The notes below the pieces were generated by a model. It was not told the DNA's origin and made no database searches. It worked only from the letters and a program-made list of their open reading frames with translations. This document shows, one piece after another, positions 52,580 to 64,000 of a stretch of DNA of 64,000 bases (positions within the stretch are counted from its first letter, which is position 1; every line of letters begins with the position of its first letter). The stretch comes from Microbacterium invictum. GTDB taxonomy: Bacteria > Actinomycetota > Actinomycetes > Actinomycetales > Microbacteriaceae. The translations under genes and the position numbers were made by a program. The stretch covers positions 186,001-250,000 of the forward strand of contig NZ_CP139779.1 of NCBI RefSeq assembly GCF_034421375.1. Direction: 5' to 3'.

Positions 52580-53029
52580 TCACCGGCCGGCGTCGTAGAG
52601 GTGCCTGGCGCCGTGACTGAGCACCTTCACGACGACCCCGCGGCGTCGGAGGGCCGCGACGGTCCGCGTCTCCTCCTCGATGTCGCGGCCGAGCGCGTGG
52701 ACGTTGGCGACGACGAGGACGTCGCCCGGGCGGAGGGTGCCGAACAGGCGCACCAGCCGCTCCTCCCAGGTCTCCAACGTCTCGGGCGCGGGGTGGCGGA
52801 ATCCCTCGATCGGCACGCCGAAACGGGTGAGCAGGTCGCGCTGCTCGACCACCGAGGGCATGTCGTCGCGCGAGATGACGAGGCCCACGAGCCGCGCACC
52901 CGAGGGCCGCGCGGCCCACCAGTCGCGATCGCGCTGCAGCTCGGTGAAGCATTTGGGGCAGTCGGCGGCGTCGTGCGCGAGCGGCACGGGGCTCGTCTCC
53001 ATCGCCTCGCCGCCGAATCCTGCACTCAT
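52580..53029 (-). CDS. Degenerate serine-recombinase N-domain protein
   Basis: 149 residues if started at the ATG at 53029; ATG 53038 and GTG 53044 are also possible. The N-terminus has a Cys-x2-Cys pair (24 and 27). From about residue 46 it follows the resolvase catalytic domain: SRDDMPSVVEQRDLL carries the nucleophile-position Ser53, and VLVVANVHALGRDIEEET ends in LGRD as in gamma-delta resolvase. The catalytic Arg before the Ser is Val51, and the D-R of DRLGR reads His111-Ala112, so strand exchange is unlikely. No DNA-binding domain follows. Possibly a domesticated regulator. Confidence 0.68.
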   Translation of the reverse strand: MSAGFGGEAMETSPVPLAHDAADCPKCFTELQRDRDWWAARPSGARLVGLVISRDDMPSVVEQRDLLTRFGVPIEGFRHPAPETLETWEERLVRLFGTLRPGDVLVVANVHALGRDIEEETRTVAALRRRGVVVKVLSHGARHLYDAGR

Positions 53030-53082
53030 GACACCCATTCTCACCCGGGATGACGCGAGCCGCGACCTTTGTCGCGAGTGGG

Positions 53083-57698
<4,616 letters not shown>

Positions 57699-57701
57699 GC
57701 C

Positions 57702-58640
57702 TCAGGGGGTGAAGGGCACGCTCCCCGCGCTGCAGTACGACCCCGGCGAGTGCACGACGTGGGCGATGCGCAATTCGGCGTCGTCGTCCCCGCTCACGGC
57801 GGGGGCGAGTTCGGGAGAGATCCGCCAGTCGAACGCCTCGGCGTCCGGGTTCTGCCGCGCGTGCTCGCGCAGTCCCAGGGGGACCAGTCGCAGTCGCCGG
57901 TCGACCCATTCGGCGTCCCACGGCCCTTCGCTGAGGATCTGCTCGGCCGCACGGAACTCGTAGTAGATGGTCCGGCGCAGGCGGTTGCCGGTCACGGCCT
58001 CGGATCCGTGGACGATCATGACGTCGTGGACGAGCACGTCGCCGGGGTTCAGCTCGACCTGGATGACCCCGGGCGCGTCCCAGCCGTACTCCTCCCGGAG
58101 CTGGCAGACGTCGACCGGCGCCCGGTGCGAGCCCGGCGCCACCCGCAGCGCTCCCTCGCCGGCCCGCGAGGCGTCGAGGTAGACGTCGATGTTGAAGATG
58201 CGGTGCGTCCGGGGGTGCACCGCGTCCTGGTGCCAGTCGATGGCGGCGCCGTCGCCGGCGTCCTTGAAGACCAGCGACTCGTAGGTCGGCACGAAGTTCT
58301 CGCCCGCGAGGCTCTCGGCGATGCCGAGCACCGCGGGGCTGCCGAGCAGCTCGAGGGAGGCGGACTGGCCCTTGTTGTGGAGGTAGTCCACACGGAACAT
58401 CCGCTTCTGCCCGCCCCGGTTCGCCCAGGCGTAGTCGCCCGCGTCGGGGTGGTCGGGGCCCAGGGCGCGGCCCTGTGCCATCCAGGTATCGGATGCCGCG
58501 CGAAGACGCTCCAGCAGAGGAGCGGGGATCCGGTCGCGCAGGACCAGGTAACCGTGGGCGTCGAAGAAGGCGATCTCTTCGGCGGTCAGGTGCCACGAAC
58601 GCGTCGGCGCGGCGGTGGTGAGAGTCGAGGTGTCGGTCAT
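57702..58640 (-). CDS. Phytanoyl-CoA dioxygenase-family Fe(II)/2-oxoglutarate enzyme
   Basis: 312 residues from the ATG at 58640. Jelly-roll oxygenase with the iron facial triad in DWHQDAVHP (His and Asp) and the distal His in VHDVMIVHGSEAVTGN. The 2-oxoglutarate Arg is in NRLRRTIYYEF. The AYAWANRGGQKRMFR-type middle (here DYAWANRGGQKRMF) is unusual. The substrate is unknown; bacterial PhyH members act on diverse small molecules. Divergent from an AraC regulator with a 65-base gap, the usual layout for local control. Confidence 0.92.
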   Translation of the reverse strand: MTDTSTLTTAAPTRSWHLTAEEIAFFDAHGYLVLRDRIPAPLLERLRAASDTWMAQGRALGPDHPDAGDYAWANRGGQKRMFRVDYLHNKGQSASLELLGSPAVLGIAESLAGENFVPTYESLVFKDAGDGAAIDWHQDAVHPRTHRIFNIDVYLDASRAGEGALRVAPGSHRAPVDVCQLREEYGWDAPGVIQVELNPGDVLVHDVMIVHGSEAVTGNRLRRTIYYEFRAAEQILSEGPWDAEWVDRRLRLVPLGLREHARQNPDAEAFDWRISPELAPAVSGDDDAELRIAHVVHSPGSYCSAGSVPFTP

Positions 58641-58705
58641 GGGAATGACGGTACGCAGGAGTTCACCGCACAACTTCCCGAGATCGATGGCAGAATTCCG
58701 GGATC

Positions 58706-59515
58706 ATGAGGATGTCGGAGGATCGGCCGGAGTGGTTCGGATTGGCCTCGTTCCGCGGGGCCGTCCCGGCGATGTTCGCCGCCCACCGCCATGACGACCT
58801 GGAGGTCAACGCGTCACCCTCTCCGCTTGTCTATCTCGTCGACGGGCGGGAGACGATGATCCCGGCGGGAAGTCTCGGGGTGTTCTGGGCTGCCCGGCCC
58901 CATCGGCTCGTGACCCCCGTGGACGAGGTGAGCTGGCTCACGGTACCGCTGGGCGTGGCGCTCGGCTGGTCGCTCCCCGGCGCCTTCGTCGGGTCGCTGC
59001 TGGCGGGCGATCTCGTGCTGGTGTCGGAGGGGGCGGGCCTGGCGCTCGCGGAGCGGGCGGAGCTGTGGGCGGGAGCCCTCGCCCGCGACCCGGGCGACGC
59101 CGAGCGGCGGGCCGCCGAGCTCGAGGTCGAGGCGCTGATGCGACGGATCGCCGCGCGTCGCACGCACGTGGCGCCGGGGCATCCGGGGGTGAGGGGTACC
59201 GCCGGCGAGATGGCGGCCTTCATCTCGGAACGCGCCGCCGACGACATCCGCATCGACGACGTCGCCCGCGCGGTGCACCTGCATCCGCAGTACGCGATGA
59301 CCCTGTTCCGGCGGGCCCTCGGCATCACGATCGGCGAGTACCTGCTGCAGTGCCGGGTCGCGCGGGCTCAACGGCTTCTGCTGACCACCGATCTACCGAT
59401 CGCCGAGGTCGGGTTCGCGGCCGGGTTCCGATCGCAGAGCCAGTTCTACGCGCGGTTCCGCGACCGCTGCGGCGAGCCGCCGGCGGCCTACCGGCGTCGG
59501 CTGGCCGGCGCCTGA
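58706..59515 (+). CDS. AraC-family transcriptional regulator
   Basis: 269 residues. An N-terminal cupin-like sensor domain begins FGLASFRGAVPAMFAAH and has HRHDDLEVN with the phrase TMIPAGSLGVFWAARPH. The C-terminal AraC region has two helix-turn-helix motifs: IRIDDVARAVHLHPQYAMTL and LPIAEVGFAAGFRSQSQFYA. The start may be GTG/ATG within the first codons. Its location next to the PhyH dioxygenase, sharing a short promoter region, makes that gene the probable target. Confidence 0.92.
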   Translation: MRMSEDRPEWFGLASFRGAVPAMFAAHRHDDLEVNASPSPLVYLVDGRETMIPAGSLGVFWAARPHRLVTPVDEVSWLTVPLGVALGWSLPGAFVGSLLAGDLVLVSEGAGLALAERAELWAGALARDPGDAERRAAELEVEALMRRIAARRTHVAPGHPGVRGTAGEMAAFISERAADDIRIDDVARAVHLHPQYAMTLFRRALGITIGEYLLQCRVARAQRLLLTTDLPIAEVGFAAGFRSQSQFYARFRDRCGEPPAAYRRRLAGA

Positions 59516-59559
59516 CGCTGGAGGAGGTTCGTGGTGGGGTGCGGCTGGTAAGGGGGCGG

Positions 59560-59871
59560 TCACGCGTCGAGCAGACGCCACTCGGCGAAGAAGTCGCGCA
59601 CCGTCTTCTCGCCGAGATCCCGCCGCACCGTCTCGAGGAGGCGGCTCGCCTCGGCGTCCGGCCCGGCGTTCACGCGCAGCACCGGGGCGTCGCTGTCGGA
59701 GCGCACCACCACGAGGTCGAAGGTCGGCGCGGCGAGGTCGTCGCCCCCGCCGATGACCGCCAGCGCGAACGCGCCGAGGTACTTCGCCGCACGCTTCAAG
59801 GGGGAGGGATGCCGCACCTCCAGCCGCGCCTCGAGCACACGAGCCGCCAGGGTGCTGTCGTCGAGGTTCAC
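59560..59871 (-). CDS. Conserved hypothetical protein coupled to the LacI gene
   Basis: 103 residues from GTG 59871, whose first bases overlap the LacI stop (GTGA). A single alpha/beta domain with SPLKRAAKYLGAFALAVIGG and a C-terminal VRRDLGEKTVRDFFAEWRLL. No family recognised, no membrane segment that I am sure of. It ends close to the AraC gene, tail to tail. Being coupled to LacI, it could modulate sugar control, but there is no direct evidence. Confidence 0.6.
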   Translation of the reverse strand: MNLDDSTLAARVLEARLEVRHPSPLKRAAKYLGAFALAVIGGGDDLAAPTFDLVVVRSDSDAPVLRVNAGPDAEASRLLETVRRDLGEKTVRDFFAEWRLLDA

Positions 59872-60887
59872 GCCGACTCCCGCCACACCGTCTCGCACTC
59901 CAGCATCACCTCGGCGCCTCCCGGTGCACCGCCGATGCGGTCGAGCACCAGCCGCGCCGCTTCGGCGCCGAGCCGCGCCGCGGGCTGGCGGACGGTCGAG
60001 AGAGCCGGCAGGGTGCGTCGCGCCCACGCCGAATCGTCGAAGCCGACCACGCCGACGTCCTCGGGCACCCGCCGCCCGGCCGCACGCAGGGCCTCCACCG
60101 CTCCGGCGGCGACGGCATCGGATGCCGCGAAGACGCCGTCGATGTCGGGTGAGCGCGCTAACAACGCCTGCATGCCGTCGCGTCCCGCCGAGTACGAATA
60201 CAGCGGCACCGGCTCGACGAGACGGTCGTCGAAGCGCTCGCCGAGGGCCTCGCGGAAGCCGGCGAGACGGTCGGACCCCGAGTCGCGGTCGAGCGCCGCG
60301 GCGATCATGCCGATGCGCCGGCGGCCGGTCTCGACCAGGCGCGCAGTGATGGCCCGGGCGGAGCCGAGGTTGTCGATGACGACGAAGGAGGCCGAGGAGG
60401 CGCCCGGAGGATGGCCGACGTACGCCGCCGGCAGCTGGAGCCGCTCGACGACCCGGGTGATGGGGTCGTTCGCGCGGGCCGAGACGATGATCACGCCGTC
60501 GACGAAACCGCCGGAGAGGTAGCGGGCGACGCGGTCGGTGTCGCGCCCGGTGTCGGCGATGAGCACGGCCATCTGGTGGTCGGCCTCCGAGAGCGCGGCG
60601 TTCGCGCCCAGGAGGATCTCGCCGATGTTCGGGTCTTCGATGAAGAGCGAGTGCGGTTCGTGCACGATGAACCCGACCGCCTGACTGCGCTGCATCACGA
60701 GGTTGCGCGCCGCAGTGTTCGGCACGTAGCCGACCTTCGCGATCGCGGCCTCGATCGCCTCGCGGGCCGTGGCGGAGACATAGCGATCCCCGTTGACGTA
60801 GCGGCTGACGGTGCCCCGTGACACCCCGGCCTCCTGCGCCACATCGTGCACGGTCGCACGCTTGGGACGAACGGGCGGAGTGGTCAC
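59868..60887 (-). CDS. LacI-family transcriptional repressor of the beta-galactoside locus
   Basis: 339 residues from GTG 60887. The helix-turn-helix with hinge reads TVHDVAQEAGVSRGTVSRYV and then KVGYVPNTAARNL. The periplasmic-binding-type effector domain includes GVIIVSARANDP, ITARLVETGRRRIGMI and PEDVGVVGFDDSAWARRTLP. The sugar-binding residues cannot be assigned. It faces away from the GH42 gene across 148 bases that hold two palindromes (60953-60966 and 60999-61012), which fit its operators. Confidence 0.95.
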   Translation of the reverse strand: MTTPPVRPKRATVHDVAQEAGVSRGTVSRYVNGDRYVSATAREAIEAAIAKVGYVPNTAARNLVMQRSQAVGFIVHEPHSLFIEDPNIGEILLGANAALSEADHQMAVLIADTGRDTDRVARYLSGGFVDGVIIVSARANDPITRVVERLQLPAAYVGHPPGASSASFVVIDNLGSARAITARLVETGRRRIGMIAAALDRDSGSDRLAGFREALGERFDDRLVEPVPLYSYSAGRDGMQALLARSPDIDGVFAASDAVAAGAVEALRAAGRRVPEDVGVVGFDDSAWARRTLPALSTVRQPAARLGAEAARLVLDRIGGAPGGAEVMLECETVWRESA

Positions 60888-60923
60888 GAGGCCACTGTAG
60901 CCCCCGCCCCGGGAAGAATCCGC

Positions 60924-60966
60924 TTGACAGCCGACCGGCGGAGGTGTCAGTGTGTGTACGTTCACA
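60924..60966 (+). promoter_or_regulatory. Probable promoter and first LacI operator of the GH42 gene
   Basis: A -35 TTGACA (60924-60929) is followed 17 bases later by a weak TCAGTG. The palindrome TGTGTACGTTCACA (60953-60966) overlaps the start region, so a bound repressor would block transcription. Confidence 0.7.
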
Positions 60967-60998
60967 GACTCTCGACGAGGAGTTGTCGTCCGGAAAAC

Positions 60999-61012
60999 TG
61001 TGCACGTTCACA
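60999..61012. promoter_or_regulatory. Second LacI operator
   Basis: TGTGCACGTTCACA differs from the first operator at one base. The centres are 46 bases apart (over four helical turns), suitable for a tetramer loop or two dimers. It lies in the leader, 24 bases before the GTG at 61036. Confidence 0.75.
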
Positions 61013-61035
61013 CAGCCCCTCACCTCTGGAGATCC

Positions 61036-63123
61036 GTGGACCACCTCGCAACGACGCTCCCCCCGCAGAGCGACGACGCGCTTCTCACCGAGATCGACGC
61101 GTCGGCGGCTCGTCCGCGCTTCGCGCACCAGGGTGTCGCCTTCGGCTGCGACTACAACCCCGAACAGTGGACGCCCGAGGTGTGGCGCGAAGACGTCACC
61201 CTGATGCGCGAAGCCGGCGTCGATCTCGTCGCCATCAACATCTTCGGGTGGTCGGCCCTGCAGGGCCCCGACGGCGCCTTCCGCTTCGACGAACTCGACG
61301 AGGTCGTCGCCCTCCTCCACGAGAACGGCATCCGGGTCAACCTCGGCACCGGCACGTCGTCTCCGCCGCCGTGGCTGAGCACGCGGCATCCCGAGATCCT
61401 GCCGGTGATGGATGACGGCACCACCCGCTACCCGGGGGGCCGCCAGGCGTGGTGCCCGAGCTCGCCGGTGTTCCGCCGCTACGCCCTCGCCCTGGTCGAC
61501 GCGGTCGCCGCCCGCTACGGCGCGCACCCCGCGGTCGCCCTCTGGCACGTCTCGAACGAACTCGGCTGCCACAACGCCGAATGCCACTGCACCGAGTCGA
61601 CCCGCGCCTTCCGTCGGTGGCTGCGGGCGAAGTACGCGTCGATCGACGCGCTCAACGCCGCCTGGGGCACGAGCTTCTGGAGTCAGCGCTACACCGACTT
61701 CGACGAGATCCTCACCCCGATGCGCACGGTGTCGACGAGAAACCCCGGTCAGGTGCTCGACTACCGCCGCTTCTGCAGCGACGAGGTGCTCGATTACTAC
61801 CGCGCCGAGCGCGACGTCATCCGCCGGCACAGCGGCATCCCGGTCACCACCAACTTCATGGTGACCGCCCACATCGACGCCCTCGACTACTGGACATGGG
61901 CGCCCGAGATGGACGTCGTCGCCAACGACCACTACCGCGACTCCCGGCTGGCCGACCCGCTCTCCGAGCTCGCCTTCACCGCCGATCTCACCCGCGGGCT
62001 CGCCGGCGGACAGCCGTGGCTGCTGATGGAGCACTCCACCGGCGCCGTGAACTGGCAGCCGGTGAACCTCGCCAAGGCACCCGGACAGATGACCCGCGAC
62101 TCGCTCTCGCACGTCGCCCGCGGTGCCGACGCCGTCTGCTTCTTCCAGTGGCGCGCGTCGCTGCAGGGGTCGGAGAAGTTCCACTCGGCCCTCCTTCCCC
62201 ACGCCGGCACCGACAGCGCGCTCTGGCGCGAGGTGCGTGAGCTCGGCGCGCTCGTCAGCCGCCTCGACGAGATCGCCGGCACCACCGTGACCGCCGACGT
62301 CGCGATGCTCTTCAGCTGGGAGTCGTGGTGGGCCGCCGACGCCGAGAACCGGCCGAACCACGCGCTCGGCTACCTCGATCAGGTTCACGCGCTCTACGGC
62401 GCGCTCCGCGACCTCGGGCACACCGTCGACGTGGTCCGCCCGGGGGCCGACCTCTCGCGCTACCGCCTCGTGGTCGTTCCGGGCCTGCACCTCGTCTCCG
62501 ACGCCGACGCCCGTGCGCTCGACGGCGCCGCCGCGACCGGCACCCACGTCATGGTCACTTTCTACAGCGGCATCGTCGACGAGAACGACCGGGTTCGCCC
62601 CGGGGGTCACCCCGGCGCCTGGCGCGACCTGCTCGGCGTCCGCGTCGAGGAATTCGCGCCCGTCCTCCCTGGGACCGCGGTTGCCCTCGACACCGGCGCG
62701 ACGGCGACGATGTGGACCGAGCGGATGTCGGTGACCGACGCCACGGTCGTGGCGCGGTTCGCCGACGGACCGTCGGCCGGGCTCCCGGCCATCACCTGCC
62801 GAACCGGCGGATCGGCCGGCACGGGCGATGCCTGGTACCTGGCGACGCTCCTCGATCCCCCGGCGCTCCGCGAGCTGCTCGCGGCCGCGGCCGAGGCGGC
62901 GGGCGTGGTCGCCGAGCCCGGCGCGGGGCGCGGGGTCGACGTCATCCGTCGTCGCGGAGACGACCGCTCCTACCGCTTCGTCATCAACAACACCGACCAG
63001 CCCGTCGAGATCGACGCGTTCGGTGAGGATCTCGTGACCGGGAGCCGCATCACCGGAACGGTCGTCGTTCCCGCGGGGGGCGTCCGTGTCATCCGCGAGC
63101 AGCCGACAGAGGAGACGGCATGA
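61036..63123 (+). CDS. Beta-galactosidase, glycoside hydrolase family 42
   Basis: 695 residues from GTG 61036, with GGAG upstream; longer in-frame GTG starts would cover the operators. GH42 trimer-type enzyme: FGCDYNPEQWTPEVWREDV near the start, VAINIFGWSALQG, acid/base Glu175 in HVSNELGCH with the Cys-rich loop of the zinc site (CHNAECHC), and nucleophile Glu332 in LLMEHSTGAVNW. The trimerisation domain and small C-terminal beta domain follow. No signal peptide, so intracellular. The ATGA overlap with the permease gene shows one operon with a sugar importer. Confidence 0.95.
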   Translation: MDHLATTLPPQSDDALLTEIDASAARPRFAHQGVAFGCDYNPEQWTPEVWREDVTLMREAGVDLVAINIFGWSALQGPDGAFRFDELDEVVALLHENGIRVNLGTGTSSPPPWLSTRHPEILPVMDDGTTRYPGGRQAWCPSSPVFRRYALALVDAVAARYGAHPAVALWHVSNELGCHNAECHCTESTRAFRRWLRAKYASIDALNAAWGTSFWSQRYTDFDEILTPMRTVSTRNPGQVLDYRRFCSDEVLDYYRAERDVIRRHSGIPVTTNFMVTAHIDALDYWTWAPEMDVVANDHYRDSRLADPLSELAFTADLTRGLAGGQPWLLMEHSTGAVNWQPVNLAKAPGQMTRDSLSHVARGADAVCFFQWRASLQGSEKFHSALLPHAGTDSALWREVRELGALVSRLDEIAGTTVTADVAMLFSWESWWAADAENRPNHALGYLDQVHALYGALRDLGHTVDVVRPGADLSRYRLVVVPGLHLVSDADARALDGAAATGTHVMVTFYSGIVDENDRVRPGGHPGAWRDLLGVRVEEFAPVLPGTAVALDTGATATMWTERMSVTDATVVARFADGPSAGLPAITCRTGGSAGTGDAWYLATLLDPPALRELLAAAAEAAGVVAEPGAGRGVDVIRRRGDDRSYRFVINNTDQPVEIDAFGEDLVTGSRITGTVVVPAGGVRVIREQPTEETA

Positions 63124-64000
63124 CCACTTCGCCATCCATCGCCGGCACCGCCGGCACGGTCGCGGCGCCCGACGCGCCGGTGCAGAAGCGCAAGCGACCG
63201 CGCGTGCAGAACCCGTGGGCGATCGTCGCCTTCGTGTCGCCGTTCGCGCTAGTCTTCACGCTCTTCTACGTCATTCCCATCGGCTACGCGGTCTGGCAGT
63301 CGCTGCTCGTGGTCGAGCGCGAGGGCACGTTCGGTGAGGCCCGCGAGGTCTTCGGCGGGTTCGCGCAGTACGCGCTGGTGTTCCAGAACGCCGAGTTCTG
63401 GTCATCCGTGGGTCGGGTCTTCCTCTTCGGCGTCGTGCAGGTGCCGGTCATGCTCGGACTCGCGCTGCTGTTCGCCCTGCTGCTGGACTCGCCGCTTCTG
63501 CGGGGGAAGAAGTTCTTCCGCCTGGCGTTCTTCGTCCCGTACGCGGTGCCCGGCGTCATCGCCGCCATCATGTGGGGCTTCCTCTACTCGCCGAACCTGT
63601 CGCCCTTCGAAGCGGTGACGAGCCAGGTCGACTTCCTCTCGTCCGACCTCGTGCTCTGGTCGATCGCGAACGTCGTGACGTGGGTGTTCGTCGGCTACAA
63701 CATGCTGATCATCTACTCGACGCTCCTGGCGATCCCCGGCGACATCTACGAGGCGGCACGCCTCGACGGTGCGGGGCAGGCCCGGATCGCGTGGTCGATC
63801 AAGATCCCGCTCATCCGCCCGGCTCTCGTCCTCACGGGCGTGCTGTCGATCATCGGGACGCTCCAGCTGCTCGCCGAGCCGCAGACCTTTCGGGCGTTCA
63901 GCTCGGCGGTCACCAGCAGCTACACCCCGAACATGACGATCTACGCCACGAGCTCGATCCCCAACGTCTCGCTCGCGGCGGCGTTCTCGGTGGTGCTGGC
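63120..64000 (+). CDS. ABC sugar transporter permease (MalF/UgpA type), partial
   Basis: First 293 residues; continues beyond the window. A basic N-terminal arm is followed by at least five membrane helices, with VFVGYNMLIIYSTLLAIPG and the EAA loop EAARLDGAGQARIAWSIKI that docks the ATPase. The CUT1 family imports oligosaccharides. Start ATG 63120 overlaps the GH42 stop. The partner permease and binding protein are expected just to the right; neither is on the left. Confidence 0.95.
   Translation, partial: MTTSPSIAGTAGTVAAPDAPVQKRKRPRVQNPWAIVAFVSPFALVFTLFYVIPIGYAVWQSLLVVEREGTFGEAREVFGGFAQYALVFQNAEFWSSVGRVFLFGVVQVPVMLGLALLFALLLDSPLLRGKKFFRLAFFVPYAVPGVIAAIMWGFLYSPNLSPFEAVTSQVDFLSSDLVLWSIANVVTWVFVGYNMLIIYSTLLAIPGDIYEAARLDGAGQARIAWSIKIPLIRPALVLTGVLSIIGTLQLLAEPQTFRAFSSAVTSSYTPNMTIYATSSIPNVSLAAAFSVVL

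Overview
The window is very GC-rich, uses GTG starts often, overlaps adjacent starts and stops by 1-4 bases and carries several actinobacteria-restricted families (DUF3073, DUF3516 helicase, TIGR02611, Rv2578c-type radical SAM, a sterol-carrier-like protein beside pur genes). This points to an actinomycete of the family Microbacteriaceae, most likely Microbacterium. It reads as ordinary chromosome: I see no prophage, integrase, transposase, rRNA, tRNA or CRISPR array. LAYOUT. 1-7.1 kb is a purine block: purC (cut by the window edge) and purD on the minus strand, purM-purF on the plus strand, with a sterol-carrier-like protein and two small paralogous membrane proteins between them. 7.2-11.2 kb holds small housekeeping genes and two compact regulatory modules: a PadR/DUF4097 operon with twin palindromes in front of it, and a MerR-TipAS regulator with a textbook 19-bp-spacer promoter. 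11.4-18 kb has a Rho-N protein, topoisomerase IB, a dual CrcB fluoride channel, and an RND-type exporter with an unusual C-terminal tail that overlaps a convergent DUF998 gene. 18.4-25.4 kb has a DEAD-box helicase with an Arg/Asp-rich repeat arm, a radical SAM protein, an M15 peptidase, an isolated microbial rhodopsin predicted to be a green-tuned proton pump, and an acyl-CoA dehydrogenase. 25.7-30.6 kb contains an ECF vitamin/metal-type importer: the fused ATPase and the T component are separated from a YkoE-like S component by a DD-peptidase gene on the opposite strand, and a DtxR/IdeR-like box lies in front of the ATPase gene. 30.8-38.5 kb has a large secreted subtilase, pirin plus GNAT, and a Ski2-like helicase. 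38.5-53 kb holds metabolic and DNA-repair genes (DUF4262 behind a LexA-like box, RecQ, formate-THF ligase, an acyl-CoA oxidase-like enzyme, Tag glycosylase, VapBC, a short UvrA paralogue, a degenerate serine-recombinase-like protein). 53-59.5 kb has a CPA1 antiporter, malate dehydrogenase, two peptidases, and a PhyH dioxygenase divergent from an AraC regulator. 59.6-64 kb is a sugar locus: a LacI regulator divergent from a GH42 beta-galactosidase and an ABC sugar permease, with two near-identical operators between them; the permease runs off the edge. INTERGENIC DNA. At least four distinct families of inverted-repeat elements lie between genes (around 0.4-1.1, 7.1 and 25.5, 28.5, and 51.8 kb). 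Together with the split ECF locus, the orphan rhodopsin and the LexA-like box at DUF4262, they are the parts most worth a second look. All functional names rest on motif recognition by eye; no database search was run.
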